A stretch of 64,000 nucleotides of DNA from Microbacterium commune (GTDB lineage Bacteria > Actinomycetota > Actinomycetes > Actinomycetales > Microbacteriaceae). The DNA lies in the NCBI RefSeq assembly GCF_014836945.1, contig NZ_JACSPX010000001.1:638952-702951 (forward strand). The letters are read 5' to 3'. The first letter of the stretch is position 1; each line of letters begins with the position of its first letter. The notes beneath the pieces are model-generated. The model was not told the origin of the DNA, searched no databases, and saw only the letters and a list, made by a program, of their open reading frames with translations. Shown in pieces: positions 29,106 through 39,100 of this stretch. A program made the translations under genes and the position numbers.

Positions 29106-30580
29106 ACCTTGAAGCCCTGGTAGCGGCGCAGCAGCTTGAACACCATCAGCACGGTCTGCGTGACGGTGACGACGCCGAGCACCGGCCAGCCGATCCAGAG
29201 GATCGCCGACTGGATCGCCGGGGTCAGCAGGTTCCACGCCACGGCGAGGCCGACGAGAACGACGATGAGCATCACCAGCGGCATCCAGTGCGCGCTGCCG
29301 CTGCCGCGTTCGGCCTGAGCCTGCATGGCCCAGTTGTCGACCTTCTTGCGCGAGAGGAAGCGGAACCACGAGCGCAGGAAGTGGCTCAGCCTGATCCACA
29401 TGAAGATCTCGGCGGGCACGACCAGGGCGGCGAACAGGATGTCACGGGTCGTGCGGTCTTTCATCGTCATCGCGATGCGCACGTTCAGCAGCACGGCGGC
29501 GAGCGGCGGCAGCAGCCACCAAGGCGAGAACACGAACGCGCCGATCGAGAGCGACCCGGCGAGCAGGGTGACGAAGCCGATGCGCACGAGCAGGTTGGTG
29601 AGCATGCCGAAGTTCTCGAACCAGCGCAGACGCAGGTTCGGGTGGAACGGCTGGCCCTTCGTGTCGCCGCGCTGCCCGGGCCACATCAGCTCGATGGCCC
29701 CGAACGTCCACTTCACCTGCTGGGCGTCGTAGGCGCGGATGGTGGTCATGCCGCCCACGTCGGCGCGCGCGTAGGGGCTGATCTTGGTGAGGTAGCCGGC
29801 GCTCTTGATCTGCAGCGAGAGCAGCGAGTCCTCCACCTCGCTGTCGCGCACCCACGGGGTGCGCTGCCGGTTAGCGACCATCACGTCACGCAGCGCGGTG
29901 GTCGAGAAGATCGAGAACTGGCCACCCAGCACGGCCATGTTGCGCCCGCGCAGCAGGTTCTGCAGGTTGAACGCGGCGAACTGGGTGCGCTGCCCGGCGA
30001 TGAGGAACTTCGCGATGGCGCCCTTGATGGGCGCGGTGTCGATGGAGTAGATCGCCGAGATGCCGCCGATGCGGGAGTCTGAGACGGCCTCGGTCTCGAG
30101 GTACTCCACCGCCCGCGGGTCGCCGATGGTGTCGCCGTCGACGCCGAGCAGGTAGTCGTAGCCCTCGACGAGCGAGTAGCCGTAGTTGAGCGCACCGACC
30201 TTCTTGTCGGGGTTCTTGCCGATGTCGTGCACGAACACCTCGGTGAACTGCTCGCCGAGTTCGGTGGTGATCTCGTGCGGGCCGGCGAACTCCGAGGCGA
30301 TCTTGACCGTCTTGTCGGTGCTGTTGTTCACCACGACGTGGATCACGTCGGGCACCCGGGTCTGGGCGAGAAGCGACGTGAGCACCCCGGCGATCGATTC
30401 TTCCTCGTTGTACGCCGGGATCACGCATCCGATGGTCGATCGGTGCCCGGACGTGCCCTCGAGTACGGCCGAGAAGTCGTCGGCGAAGCCCGGCGCGTCA
30501 CCAGCCGGCGTGAGCGCCGTGCTGTGGCCGCCCGCGTTGCGGTCGAACTCCTGCGGCGAATGCACGTACTCGGTCGTCAC
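29102..30580 (-). CDS. Membrane glycosyltransferase family 2 (processive-type synthase)
   Basis: A 492-residue protein, GTG start. A soluble N-terminus (~45 residues) precedes a GT-A domain: TIGCVIPAYNEEESIAGVL, the UDP-binding VVVNNSTDKT, DGDT (metal-binding DxD, near residue 150), acceptor motif SEVEDSLL, and QQVKW in the place of the QxxRW motif of processive synthases (Lys for Arg). Four to six helices follow. This matches cellulose/poly-GlcNAc/hyaluronan-type synthases. With the nearby GH6 enzyme a beta-linked glucan is plausible, but the product is not proven. Confidence 0.85.
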   Translation of the reverse strand: MTTEYVHSPQEFDRNAGGHSTALTPAGDAPGFADDFSAVLEGTSGHRSTIGCVIPAYNEEESIAGVLTSLLAQTRVPDVIHVVVNNSTDKTVKIASEFAGPHEITTELGEQFTEVFVHDIGKNPDKKVGALNYGYSLVEGYDYLLGVDGDTIGDPRAVEYLETEAVSDSRIGGISAIYSIDTAPIKGAIAKFLIAGQRTQFAAFNLQNLLRGRNMAVLGGQFSIFSTTALRDVMVANRQRTPWVRDSEVEDSLLSLQIKSAGYLTKISPYARADVGGMTTIRAYDAQQVKWTFGAIELMWPGQRGDTKGQPFHPNLRLRWFENFGMLTNLLVRIGFVTLLAGSLSIGAFVFSPWWLLPPLAAVLLNVRIAMTMKDRTTRDILFAALVVPAEIFMWIRLSHFLRSWFRFLSRKKVDNWAMQAQAERGSGSAHWMPLVMLIVVLVGLAVAWNLLTPAIQSAILWIGWPVLGVVTVTQTVLMVFKLLRRYQGFKV

Positions 30581-30678
30581 GACGGCCCCCTCGGTCTTCG
30601 GTGCGCTGGCTGCGCTGTCCGATATGACGATCCTGGTCGATCGATCGCGGGATTCCCGTCAGGCGGGCACCGGTTCTG

Positions 30679-30700
30679 CTCAAGATCGGCTCAAGAATCT
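30679..30700 (+). promoter_or_regulatory. Tandem 11-bp CTCAAGA motif upstream of GT2
   Basis: CTCAAGATCGG (30679-30689) and CTCAAGAATCT (30690-30700) are adjacent 11-bp direct repeats, about 100 bp before the GT2 start. Such spacing is typical of OmpR-family dimer sites. Related pairs occur at 31519-31540 and 42592-42613. Confidence 0.5.
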
Positions 30701-30712
30701 GATCTGCGACGT

Positions 30713-31426
30713 TCAGTTCTCGATCGGGTGGATGCGGATGGGCAGCACCTGGTACACCGTCTGCTGCTGGAAACTGGCGTCGTCGTTGGCCGCACCCTCG
30801 ACCGCGATGGTCAGCGCGAACTGCAGCGTGATGCCCTGGGTGTCGGCGGGCAGCTGGTTGATCGTCGTCTGGGGCACGAGCAGGCCGCCCTGGAAGCTGT
30901 TCAGCAGCAGTCCGCGCTCGGAGCGCAGCGTGTCGGTGGGCACCAGCGTGCGCGGGTCGGCGGTGAACTGGAACGGCGACGAGATCTGATTCGACGCCTG
31001 CGCGGTCTGCGAGGTGATGGCGATCTGCGAGAGGTACACCCGGCGCTTCTGGGTGAGCACGGCCTTCTCGTCGACCCGGTGGTCGTAGACGTTCACCGCG
31101 AAGCCGAGACTCTTCTCACCGTCGGGATGCCATTGCATGGTGCGCTTGGGGTCGTACGCCCACACGTCGAGGCGCACCTCGAGCCCGTCGGCGACGTCGC
31201 TGGACAGCGAGACCGACCCGTCGCGGGTGAACTGCGATTCGAAGCCGCTGCCGTCGTCGAGGTCGTTGTCGGCCGAGGCCTGCGGGGTGGGGCGCACGGC
31301 CTGAACCGTCTCCGCACCGTTCAGCGTGTCGATGAGCTGGCTGCAGCCGGTGAGGCCCGAGATCGCGGCGACGGCGGCGATCGCCGCGGCGGCGCGCACG
31401 GTGCCGCGAGTCCGTCGATAGGTCAT
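30713..31426 (-). CDS. Secreted lipoprotein, function unknown
   Basis: A 237-residue protein. A signal peptide with lipobox LTGC (cysteine near residue 28) is followed by a mature region with no recognised domain. The segment EVRLDVWAYD ... RRVYLSQIAITSQ matches the layout of the neighbouring lipoprotein at 31552-32160 (AKVDYWSTL ... QKVYLQKATVTAI), so the two are probably diverged duplicates. A perfect AGGAGGGT ribosome site precedes the ATG, and a -10-like TAGCGT is at 31474-31469. Placement beside the GT2 synthase suggests a role in the same envelope process. Confidence 0.8.
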   Translation of the reverse strand: MTYRRTRGTVRAAAAIAAVAAISGLTGCSQLIDTLNGAETVQAVRPTPQASADNDLDDGSGFESQFTRDGSVSLSSDVADGLEVRLDVWAYDPKRTMQWHPDGEKSLGFAVNVYDHRVDEKAVLTQKRRVYLSQIAITSQTAQASNQISSPFQFTADPRTLVPTDTLRSERGLLLNSFQGGLLVPQTTINQLPADTQGITLQFALTIAVEGAANDDASFQQQTVYQVLPIRIHPIEN

Positions 31427-31518
31427 GAAACACCCTCCTGGGCAGCGCCGGAGTGCACGCCCGTCGGTACGCTATCGGCGTCGGATCGGCTTTTCCGGCG
31501 GCTTCGGATGCTGTTGCG

Positions 31519-31540
31519 CTGATCTTGCGCCGATCTTGAG
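31519..31540 (-). promoter_or_regulatory. Tandem 11-bp CTCAAGA motif upstream of the lipoprotein gene
   Basis: On the minus strand CTCAAGATCGG (31540-31530) is followed by CGCAAGATCAG (31529-31519). It lies about 93 bp before the lipoprotein start and about 45 bp before its -10-like TAGCGT. Confidence 0.5.
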
Positions 31541-31551
31541 CTTCGTGCCGC

Positions 31552-32160
31552 TCAGTCTTCGGAGGCGGGCTGAGCGATGGCCACCGTGAGGGTGTCGGTC
31601 GCGGTCTGCTTGGCGTATTCGGCCGACGTGGGTGTGGTCTGCACGAGGAAGTCGAACGTGATCTGCAGCGTCACCGACGTCGCCTTCGCGTCGACCGGGC
31701 CGACGGTGAAGGTCTGCGAATAGCTGTAGGGCGCGAGCACCAGGTAGCCGGGGGCGACGGTCGCCGCGTCGGTCTGCGGGTCGAGCGGCGCGAGGGCGTG
31801 GTCGCCGGCTGCGGCGATCGCCGTCACCGTGGCCTTCTGCAGGTACACCTTCTGGCCGTCGTCAGGGGTGACGTTGGTGACCAGCGAGACGCTGAGCGGT
31901 TTCACCGCGCCCGCCGTCCACCGGTCCATCGACAGCGTCGACCAGTAGTCGACCTTCGCGGTCACCGCACCGGCGACGAGCTCACGCTGGGTGCTGCCGC
32001 TGGAGAGATCGTTCGGCACGGGCGGTGCGACGGTGGCGGATGCCGTGGGCGTCGCCTCCGGGTCGCCCATCGTCCACGGGGCCGGGCCGCATCCGGTGAG
32101 GACGCCGATCCCGACGAGCAGGGCCAGTGCCCCTTCACCTCGCAGAATGCGTCTGCGCAT
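31552..32160 (-). CDS. Secreted lipoprotein, paralogue of its neighbour
   Basis: A 202-residue protein from the ATG at 32160 (a GTG one codon earlier abuts the ribosome site GGGGAAG). Signal peptide with lipobox LTGC, then a Thr/Pro/Ala-rich linker (about residues 28-55) and a beta-rich domain similar in layout to the lipoprotein at 30713-31426. Function unknown. It is separated from that gene by about 125 bp holding the tandem CTCAAGA site and promoter, so the two may be separately transcribed. Confidence 0.75.
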   Translation of the reverse strand: MRRRILRGEGALALLVGIGVLTGCGPAPWTMGDPEATPTASATVAPPVPNDLSSGSTQRELVAGAVTAKVDYWSTLSMDRWTAGAVKPLSVSLVTNVTPDDGQKVYLQKATVTAIAAAGDHALAPLDPQTDAATVAPGYLVLAPYSYSQTFTVGPVDAKATSVTLQITFDFLVQTTPTSAEYAKQTATDTLTVAIAQPASED

Positions 32161-32173
32161 CACTTCCCCTCAC

Positions 32174-32201
32174 CGTGCTGCGTGCTGCGTGCTGCGTGCT
32201 G
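32174..32201. repeat. Four tandem copies of CGTGCTG
   Basis: CGTGCTG is repeated exactly four times (28 bp) in the 74-bp gap between the lipoprotein start and the LuxR gene stop, i.e. within the lipoprotein promoter region. A 7-bp unit can change copy number by slippage and alter promoter spacing. Confidence 0.9.
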
Positions 32202-32234
32202 CAGCCACGACCATCCTAGGGTTCCGTGCCGCTC

Positions 32235-34538
32235 TCACCGGGAATACGACGGCGGCGTGGGCGCGGCAGCAAGCAGGCCGTGCTCGGCGGCGATGGCCAG
32301 CGCCTCATCCCGCGAGGTCGCCCCGAGCTTGCGGTACAGGGTTCTGCGCTGCGATTTGACGGTGTTCACCGACACATGCAGCTCGGCGGCGATGTCGGTC
32401 AGGCTGGGCATCTCGGCGAGCTGACCGAGCAGGATCAGCTCGCGCGGGGTCAGCCGTGGCCGCGGCACGACCTCGGTCGTCGCGTGGTTCGGATGCCACG
32501 GCATCCGCTCACCGAAGATCTCCCGGCCTTCCGGGGGCAGGAGGAGGAACGGCGTCGTGAGTCCGTGTGCGTCGGACACCGATCGAGCGCGTGAAGCGGG
32601 ACCTGCGGCGTCGCGTCCGAGCTGCACCAGCGCGGTCGCCTCGAGTGCCGCGGCGGTGACGCGGTCGACGGGGGTCTCCGCCGCGGTGCGGACGAGCACG
32701 CGCAGCGCGTGCTCCGGACGACGGTCGAACAGCTGCACCCGCGCAGCCCCGATGGCCACAGCGGGCGCATCATGCGAGTGCGCGGAGAGCGCACCGGCAG
32801 CGCCGACGTCCCCGACGGCCAGGTGAAGCATCGACTCCGTCACGTCGAGCTGGCGCACCAGTCGTCGCGGGATGTGCGACCCTCGCTGCCGTCGCAGCGC
32901 CCGCAGGCGCTCGAGACCGCGCTGCGGTTCGTGCCGGCAGATGTCTGCCACTGCTCGCACCTGGGCGAGCAGCGGCCAGTGCTCGATCGTGTCGATGATG
33001 TGCCAGACCCCGTCGATCGCCTCTTCAGCGGCGTCGATGTCGCCGCGCTGGATGTGCGTCCACGCCTGGGCGATGAGCAGCAGACTGCCCGGATACTCCC
33101 GCAGCACGTTGTCGTGCCACGGATGGCGCAGCGCGGTGTCGATCCAGGTCTGTGCCGTGCCGATGTCGCCGGCCTGCGCGTGCACCAGCGCCAGGCCGCC
33201 GAAGGCCGTGAGCCGGGCGGAGGGTCTGGACGCCGAGGCGAGGGCGTTCTCGAACTGATCCGCGGCCTCGCTACCCTGCCCGACGTGCATCAGACTCACC
33301 CCGGTGTGGGCGTGCAGATCGCTGAGCACGCCGTCGAGCGACGCCCGCTGGTCGGCGGAGAGCTCGGCGAGCATCCGCGCCGCGGACTGCGCCGCACGCA
33401 CCCCGCCGTCGGCGACGCCGAGCAGGCGCTTGAGCACCGACTCGATCACCTTCAGCAGCGCCCGCTCCCCCGAACCCGCCGCGGCGGTGCGTGCACCGAT
33501 CAGCGCGATGCCCATCATCTCCACCGCCCGCACGCGATGCTCGCGACGCGCGTTGAGGATCAGGGCGAGGGCCATGGCGGTGACCGGCCAGCGTCGCAGC
33601 TCGAGCGGACGGACGTGTCGCAGCTGCTCGGCGATCGCCGCGCCGTGCATGCGGATCAGCGGCAGTCCCCCGCCCTTGAGGGCGGCGTCCACCGTCTGCA
33701 ACGACGAGATGGCCGCGCCCTCGCGCAGCGCGCCGTACCAGGCGCCCTGTTCGAGCAGCGCCGACGCCGCGGCGCCCCGGTTCTGGTCTGGGTCCTGTGC
33801 GGCGTCTCGTGCGCGCCGAGCCGCCGCCCGCACTGGTGCGGTGAGCACGAAGAGCGGATGCCCGAACCCGGGCTCCCACTGCCCCAGCCCCGCGCGCTCG
33901 AGGGCGTCGATGACACCGGCGGGAGCGCCCAGCGCTTCGGCCACCTCGTTCGTGAGCACGGCGGGGGCGGCGAGCGCCGCGTGCTCGGCCGGCAGCTGCC
34001 CGTGCGGCACAGCCGCGAGGGCGGCCTCGACGGCGGCGGGCGCGAGGACGGTCAGTCGCGAGACGGCGCGCACCGCAGCCGCGAGGCCGCCGGTGAGGCG
34101 GTGCACGGCCTGCGCGTCGAGCGCCGACCCCACCTCGATCAGGTACTCGGCCGTCTCGTCGGCGGTGAGCAGCAGCGATTCGGCGAACTCCACCCCCTGC
34201 TGCGGCGGCACCGCGCTGCGGCCGTGCACGGCGATCCGCACGAGCAGGTGCAGCCGGGATGCCCGCAGGCGTGCGAGCCGTTCCCAGTCGTCGGAGCTCA
34301 GGGCGTCGGCGTCGTCGATCACCACGGCGGCGCCCGGGGCCGCGAGATCGTGGTCTGCGACGTCCGGCACCTCCGCCGCCGCCCAGGTCACGTCTTCACG
34401 CGCATCCGCCCAGGCGCGCAGCGCCGTGGAAGCCCCCGCGCCGACCGGACCGGTCAGCACCACCACGGGACTCGACGACGACAGCGCATCCAGAAGGCGC
34501 CTGCGAGGCAGCGGGCTCTGATCGCCCGCGAACATCAT
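32235..34538 (-). CDS. Large LuxR-family transcriptional regulator (LAL-like) with degenerate P-loop
   Basis: A 767-residue protein. An N-terminal STAND/AAA-like ATPase region has GPVGAGAST at residues 30-38, where the Walker A lysine is replaced by Ala36; Walker B-like GAAVVIDDADAL follows near residue 70-80. The long alpha-helical middle (about 250-690) resembles the TPR-type sensor region of MalT/LAL proteins. The C-terminal LuxR helix-turn-helix is clear: LTPRELILLGQLAEMPSLTD to VNTVKSQRRTLYRKLG. ATP hydrolysis is doubtful. Divergent from the MFS gene with a 44-bp gap, which it may control. Confidence 0.85.
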   Translation of the reverse strand: MMFAGDQSPLPRRRLLDALSSSSPVVVLTGPVGAGASTALRAWADAREDVTWAAAEVPDVADHDLAAPGAAVVIDDADALSSDDWERLARLRASRLHLLVRIAVHGRSAVPPQQGVEFAESLLLTADETAEYLIEVGSALDAQAVHRLTGGLAAAVRAVSRLTVLAPAAVEAALAAVPHGQLPAEHAALAAPAVLTNEVAEALGAPAGVIDALERAGLGQWEPGFGHPLFVLTAPVRAAARRARDAAQDPDQNRGAAASALLEQGAWYGALREGAAISSLQTVDAALKGGGLPLIRMHGAAIAEQLRHVRPLELRRWPVTAMALALILNARREHRVRAVEMMGIALIGARTAAAGSGERALLKVIESVLKRLLGVADGGVRAAQSAARMLAELSADQRASLDGVLSDLHAHTGVSLMHVGQGSEAADQFENALASASRPSARLTAFGGLALVHAQAGDIGTAQTWIDTALRHPWHDNVLREYPGSLLLIAQAWTHIQRGDIDAAEEAIDGVWHIIDTIEHWPLLAQVRAVADICRHEPQRGLERLRALRRQRGSHIPRRLVRQLDVTESMLHLAVGDVGAAGALSAHSHDAPAVAIGAARVQLFDRRPEHALRVLVRTAAETPVDRVTAAALEATALVQLGRDAAGPASRARSVSDAHGLTTPFLLLPPEGREIFGERMPWHPNHATTEVVPRPRLTPRELILLGQLAEMPSLTDIAAELHVSVNTVKSQRRTLYRKLGATSRDEALAIAAEHGLLAAAPTPPSYSR

Positions 34539-34582
34539 GCCCTCAGTGTAGCTAGAGTGCTCGAGGACGAGAGGGGTCCCGG

Positions 34583-35878
34583 ATGCCGCCTGCGCAGATC
34601 AGCACACGACAGCCGCGACAGGTGATTCTGCTGCTTGCGGCCGTGAACCTGGTCGCCCTTGGCTCACTCACCGCCCCCGTCGTCGCGGTCATGCCGCTGA
34701 AGTTCGCGGCTCTCCCGGAGGGTCAGCGCGCCGGCGCCCTCGCCACCGCTCTGGCCCTCGGCAGCGCGGCGGCGCTCGTGGGCAGTCCGCTCTTCGGCGC
34801 CCTGTCGGATCGCACGCGCGGCCCGCTGGGACGACGGCGCCCCTGGATGCTGGGCGGTGTGCTCGCCGGGTTCGCGTTCCTCGCGATGCTGTCCACCAGC
34901 GACAGCGTCGCCGTGATCACCGGCAGCTGGGTCGGCGCGCAGCTCGCCTTCAACGCGACGATGGCGGCGTCGACGGCGCTGCTGGCCGACTCGGTCACCG
35001 AGCGGCAGCGCGGGTCGGCATCCGGCCTGTTCACCGCGGCGGCGTTCGTCGGCACCCTGCCGCCGCTCGCGCTCTCGGCGCTGCTGCCGCGCGATGTGGA
35101 CGCGGTCTCGTTCGTCATGCCGGTACTTTCGATCGTCGTCGTGGGCGCGGCGATGACGATTCCCGAGCGGATGCCCGCGCAGACGGCACCGGCCCAGACC
35201 CGGGCACGGCGACGAGAGCGCGATCGGCTCGCCGGCTCTCGCGCGTTCGCCGCGGTGTGGCTGCAGCGGTTCACGATGCAGGCCGCCTTCTCGCTGGCTG
35301 CGGCGTTCACCCTGTACCTGGTGATCGATCGGATGACCGGCGATGCGGTGACGGCGACGCCCGTCGCAATGGTCGCCACGCTGTGCGGCGGCGCCGGCAT
35401 CGTCGCCGGGGCGATCATCGGCGGCACCTGGGTGTCGCGCCGAGGTGGACACGTGGCGCTGTTCGCCGCCGCGGGCGTCGGGCTCGCTGCCGCCGCGACG
35501 CTGCGGGCGTTCGCGGGCGCCCCGGTCGCGCTCTGGGTGGCGGCCGCGGCCGGCGGGCTCGCCGTCGGCACGTCTCTCGCCGTCAACCTCGCGCTGGCGA
35601 TGCGTGTGGTGCCCTCTCGGCGGGCGGGCGCCTATCTCGGGCTGCTCAACGTCGCCGAGACGATCCCGCAGGTGATGGTGCCCCTCGCCGCGGCGGCGCT
35701 GTTGCGCGTCGGCGCGGGCGACCCGATCTCCGGCGCGGCAGACAACTACGTGGCGCTCTACGCGACCGCCGCGGTGCTGGCCCTGGTGAGCCTGCTCACT
35801 CTTCCCCTGGTGCGACGGGCATCCGCCCCCGACGCTGTCGGCGTCGTTGCACAGCCCGCTGTCTCGACGCGCGTCTGA
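34583..35878 (+). CDS. MFS transporter
   Basis: A 431-residue protein with about twelve helices. The motif A region is present as SPLFGALSDRTRGPLGRRRPWM, a form seen in sugar or general MFS permeases. A central charged loop (about residues 195-220) separates the halves. The substrate cannot be assigned. It is divergent from the large LuxR gene, and the promoters of both must lie in the 44-bp gap. Downstream are two copies of palindromic repeat family 1. Confidence 0.82.
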   Translation: MPPAQISTRQPRQVILLLAAVNLVALGSLTAPVVAVMPLKFAALPEGQRAGALATALALGSAAALVGSPLFGALSDRTRGPLGRRRPWMLGGVLAGFAFLAMLSTSDSVAVITGSWVGAQLAFNATMAASTALLADSVTERQRGSASGLFTAAAFVGTLPPLALSALLPRDVDAVSFVMPVLSIVVVGAAMTIPERMPAQTAPAQTRARRRERDRLAGSRAFAAVWLQRFTMQAAFSLAAAFTLYLVIDRMTGDAVTATPVAMVATLCGGAGIVAGAIIGGTWVSRRGGHVALFAAAGVGLAAAATLRAFAGAPVALWVAAAAGGLAVGTSLAVNLALAMRVVPSRRAGAYLGLLNVAETIPQVMVPLAAAALLRVGAGDPISGAADNYVALYATAAVLALVSLLTLPLVRRASAPDAVGVVAQPAVSTRV

Positions 35879-36173
35879 GTCGCGCTCGCCCTCGCCTCCC
35901 GGCCCCCGCACTTCTCCCCCCGCCTGCTCCCCCGCCCGAGTGGGCCCAAAGGGCCGCATCCCGCCGCGCGAGGCGACCATACGGGCCCACCCCCGCCGAA
36001 CCCAGTCCCACTCCCGCACCTCCCACCCGCCCGAGTGGGCCCAAAGGGCCGCATCCCGCCGCGCGAGGCGACCATACGGGCCCACCCGAACCACAGCCGA
36101 GACCCAGCACCCCGCAGGTACGACGAAGGCCCCGGACTGCCGTGCAGCATTCCGGGGCCTCGTCAGCCGCCTA
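35879..36173. repeat. Intergenic region with palindromic repeat copies F and G
   Basis: Copy F (35941-35989) and copy G (36036-36084) share left arm TGGGCCCAAAGGGCCGC and right arm GCGACCATACGGGCCCA. They are identical over their arms and about 95 bp apart, with little similarity between them in the spacer, so they look like an imperfect local duplication. No gene is supported here. Confidence 0.9.
36126..36160 (-). terminator. Terminator of the DUF11 surface-protein gene
   Basis: A perfect 10-bp inverted repeat, AGGCCCCGGA (36127-36136) and TCCGGGGCCT (36151-36160), lies just after the stop of the surface-protein gene. Confidence 0.8.
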
Positions 36174-39100
36174 TCAGGCGCTTCGGCGTCGACGCACCAG
36201 CATCAGCGAGGCGCCACCGAGCGACAGCAGGGTGCCGAGCGCGAGGACCCACAGCGCCAGCTGGCCACCGGTGATGGCGAGCGGTGTGAGCACCTTGTGC
36301 TCGGTGCTGTCGGTCACCGGGTCGAGCACCACACCGCCGGGAGGCGTCGCCACCGCGGTGGCCACGTTCGTCAGCGTCTGCCCTGCGGCTGAGTCGTCCA
36401 CCGTCACCGCGTAGGTGATGGTAACCGTCTCGTCGAGACCCAGCGCGCCGCTCCACGACAGCGTCGTGCCGTCGATCGTCGGCGCAGCGACCTCACGGCC
36501 GTCGATCTTCGCGACCGCAGCGCCGGTGAGCGTCGCGTGCGAGAGCACGGCGCGCAGATCGTCGGTGATGACGACCCGGTCGAGACCCGTCTCCCCGGTG
36601 TTGGCACCGGTGAGCGTGTACGTCACCGTGCTGCCCGTGGCGATCGCCGAGCCGGATGCCGGGTTCGACGTCTTCGCGAACGAGAAGCCCGGCTTTCCGA
36701 CGGGATGCTCGGTGGCCGCCGGCGGCGGCGTCAGCTCGGCGCCCCCCGGAGGCACCGCGACTCCCTCGACGGTGTTCGTCAGCGTCCCACCGCCGGCGTC
36801 GCCGTTCACGGTCACCGAGTAGGTGATCGTGACGCGCTCGCCGATGGCCAGGGCGCCCTGCCACGACAGCTCGCCCCCGACGAGGACCGGAGCCGCAGCA
36901 TCCGTCTCGCCGATGCGCGCGATCGCGTCGTCGTTATAGACGGCGTGGGCGAGCACGGCTGAGAGGTCATCGGTGAGTGTGACCGGCTCGAGCGCGGTCT
37001 CACCGGTGTTCACGCCCGTCACCGTGTAGGTGATGACGCTGCCCGGGTCGACGCGGGTGCCGGATGCCGGGTCCGCGGTCTTCGTGACCGAGAATCCGGG
37101 CTCGGTGACACCGTGCTCGGTGATCGCCGGAGGCGTCTCGATCGGCGGCACCCCACCCGGAGGTGTGGCGGAGCCGGTGACCGAGTTTTTCAGCTGCGCG
37201 CCGCCGGCATCCGGGTTCACGGTCACCGAGTAGGTGATCGTGACCGTCTGGCCGACCGCGAGCGCACCGCGCCACGTCAGCTCGCCGTCGACGACGGCGG
37301 GAGCGGCAGCAGCTGCCCCGTCGATCGTCGCGGCCGCGTCGTCGTTATACGAGGCGCCCGAGAGCACGCCCGACAGGTCATCGACGAGGGCGACCGGCTC
37401 GAGGGCCGTCTCGCCCGTGTTCACACCGGTCACTGTGTAGGTGACGGTGTCGCCCGGGTCGACGGTGCCGCTGGCCGGGTCGGCGCTCTTCGAGACCGAG
37501 AATCCGGGCAGGTTCACCGGGTTGGTGGTGGTGCCGGGCGGCGGCGTGATCTTCTCACCTCCGGGCGGCGTGGCGGTGCCGGTGGCGGAGTTGCTCAGCA
37601 CCTCGCCGCCGGCATCCGGGCCGACCGTCACCGCGTAGGTGACGACGACCGTCTGACCGACCGCGAGCGCGCCCTGCCACGTCAGCACGCCGTCTGCGAC
37701 AGCGGGAGCCGTGGTGGTCGTGCCGTCGATCGTCGCCACCGCGTCACCGGTCAGCGACGCGTGCGACAGCACGCCCGACAGGTCGTCGGCGATCTCGACC
37801 AGCGGCAGCGCCGTCTGGCCGGTGTTGACGCCGGTGAGGGTGTACGTCAGCACCTGGCCCGGGTCGACGGCCGTGCCCGCTGCCGGGTCGACGGTCTTCG
37901 CGAACGTGAATCCCGGAGTGTTCACCGGGTGCTCGGTGGTCACCGTCGGCGGCGTCACGGGGGTGCCGGGCGTGGTGGGGCTGTCGGGGTCGCTCGGGTC
38001 GTCCGGCAGCTGCGGGGTCGCAGATCCGGTCACCGAGTTGCGGATCGTCTCTCCGCCGGCGCCGCCGTCGACCGTCACCGAGTAGGTGATGATGACGTCG
38101 TCGCCGGGCTTCAGCGAGCCGGTCCAGGTCAGCGTGCTGCCGGTCACCTTCGCGGTTCCGGTGGTCGCCTCGACATCGCCGTTGTACGCGGCGTACGCGA
38201 GCGCGTCGGCGAGATTGTCGGTGATCGTCGCGGGTTCGAGCACGGTGTCACCGGTGTTGGTGCCGGTCACGGTGTACTCGATCACGCTGCCCGGGTCGAC
38301 ACGCGTGCCGGATGCCGGGTTCGCCGACTTCGTGACGGTGAACCCAGGGTTCACGACGGGGTGCTCGGTGCTCGCCGTCGGCGGGGTCACCGGGGTGCCA
38401 GGGGTGGTCGGGCTCTCGGGGTCGGTCGGGTCGGCCGGGATCAGGGGCGTGCCCTGGCCCGCGACCGTGTTGCGCAGCAGCACACCGGTGGCGTCGTCGT
38501 TCACCGTCACCGCGTAGGTGAGTGTGACCGCCGCGCCGGGTGCGAGCGAACCCGTCCAGGTGAGAGTCTGGCCGTCCAGCGTGGCCGTGCCCGTGGAGGC
38601 GGCGATCTCGCCGGTCAGCTGCGCGGATCCGAGCACCGCCGACAGGTCGTCGGAGAGGGTGGCGGGGTCGAGCACCGTGTTGCCGGTGTTCGTGCCGACG
38701 ACCGTGTAGGTGATCGAGTCGCCCGCGCGCACCGCGGTACCCGAGACCGGGTCGGCGGTCTTGCTCACGGTGAGGCCGGTGTCGACGACGGGGTGCGTGG
38801 TCGATGCCGGCGGCGGCGTGATCTCGGTGCCCGGGGTGGTCGGGCTCTGCGGGTCGGATGGGTCGACGGGGATCTGCGGGGTGGCCGAGCCGTCAGCGGT
38901 GTTCTCCAGCAGCGCGCTGGTGACGCCCGCCTTCACGGTGACGCTGTAGCGGATGGTGACGGATGCCCCCTTCGGGAGGGTTCCCGTCCAGCTCAGCGTG
39001 CTGTTCTTCACTTCGGCGGTGCCGCGGCTTGCGGTGACGTCGTCGTTGTAGCGCGCGTCGTCGAGCACGGCCGACAGGTCGTCGACGATCTCGGCGGGAC

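Noticed and set aside
35941..36084. Possible CRISPR array from two similar palindromes
   Set aside because: Only two units about 95 bp apart, no regular short spacers, and relatives elsewhere as single palindromes.
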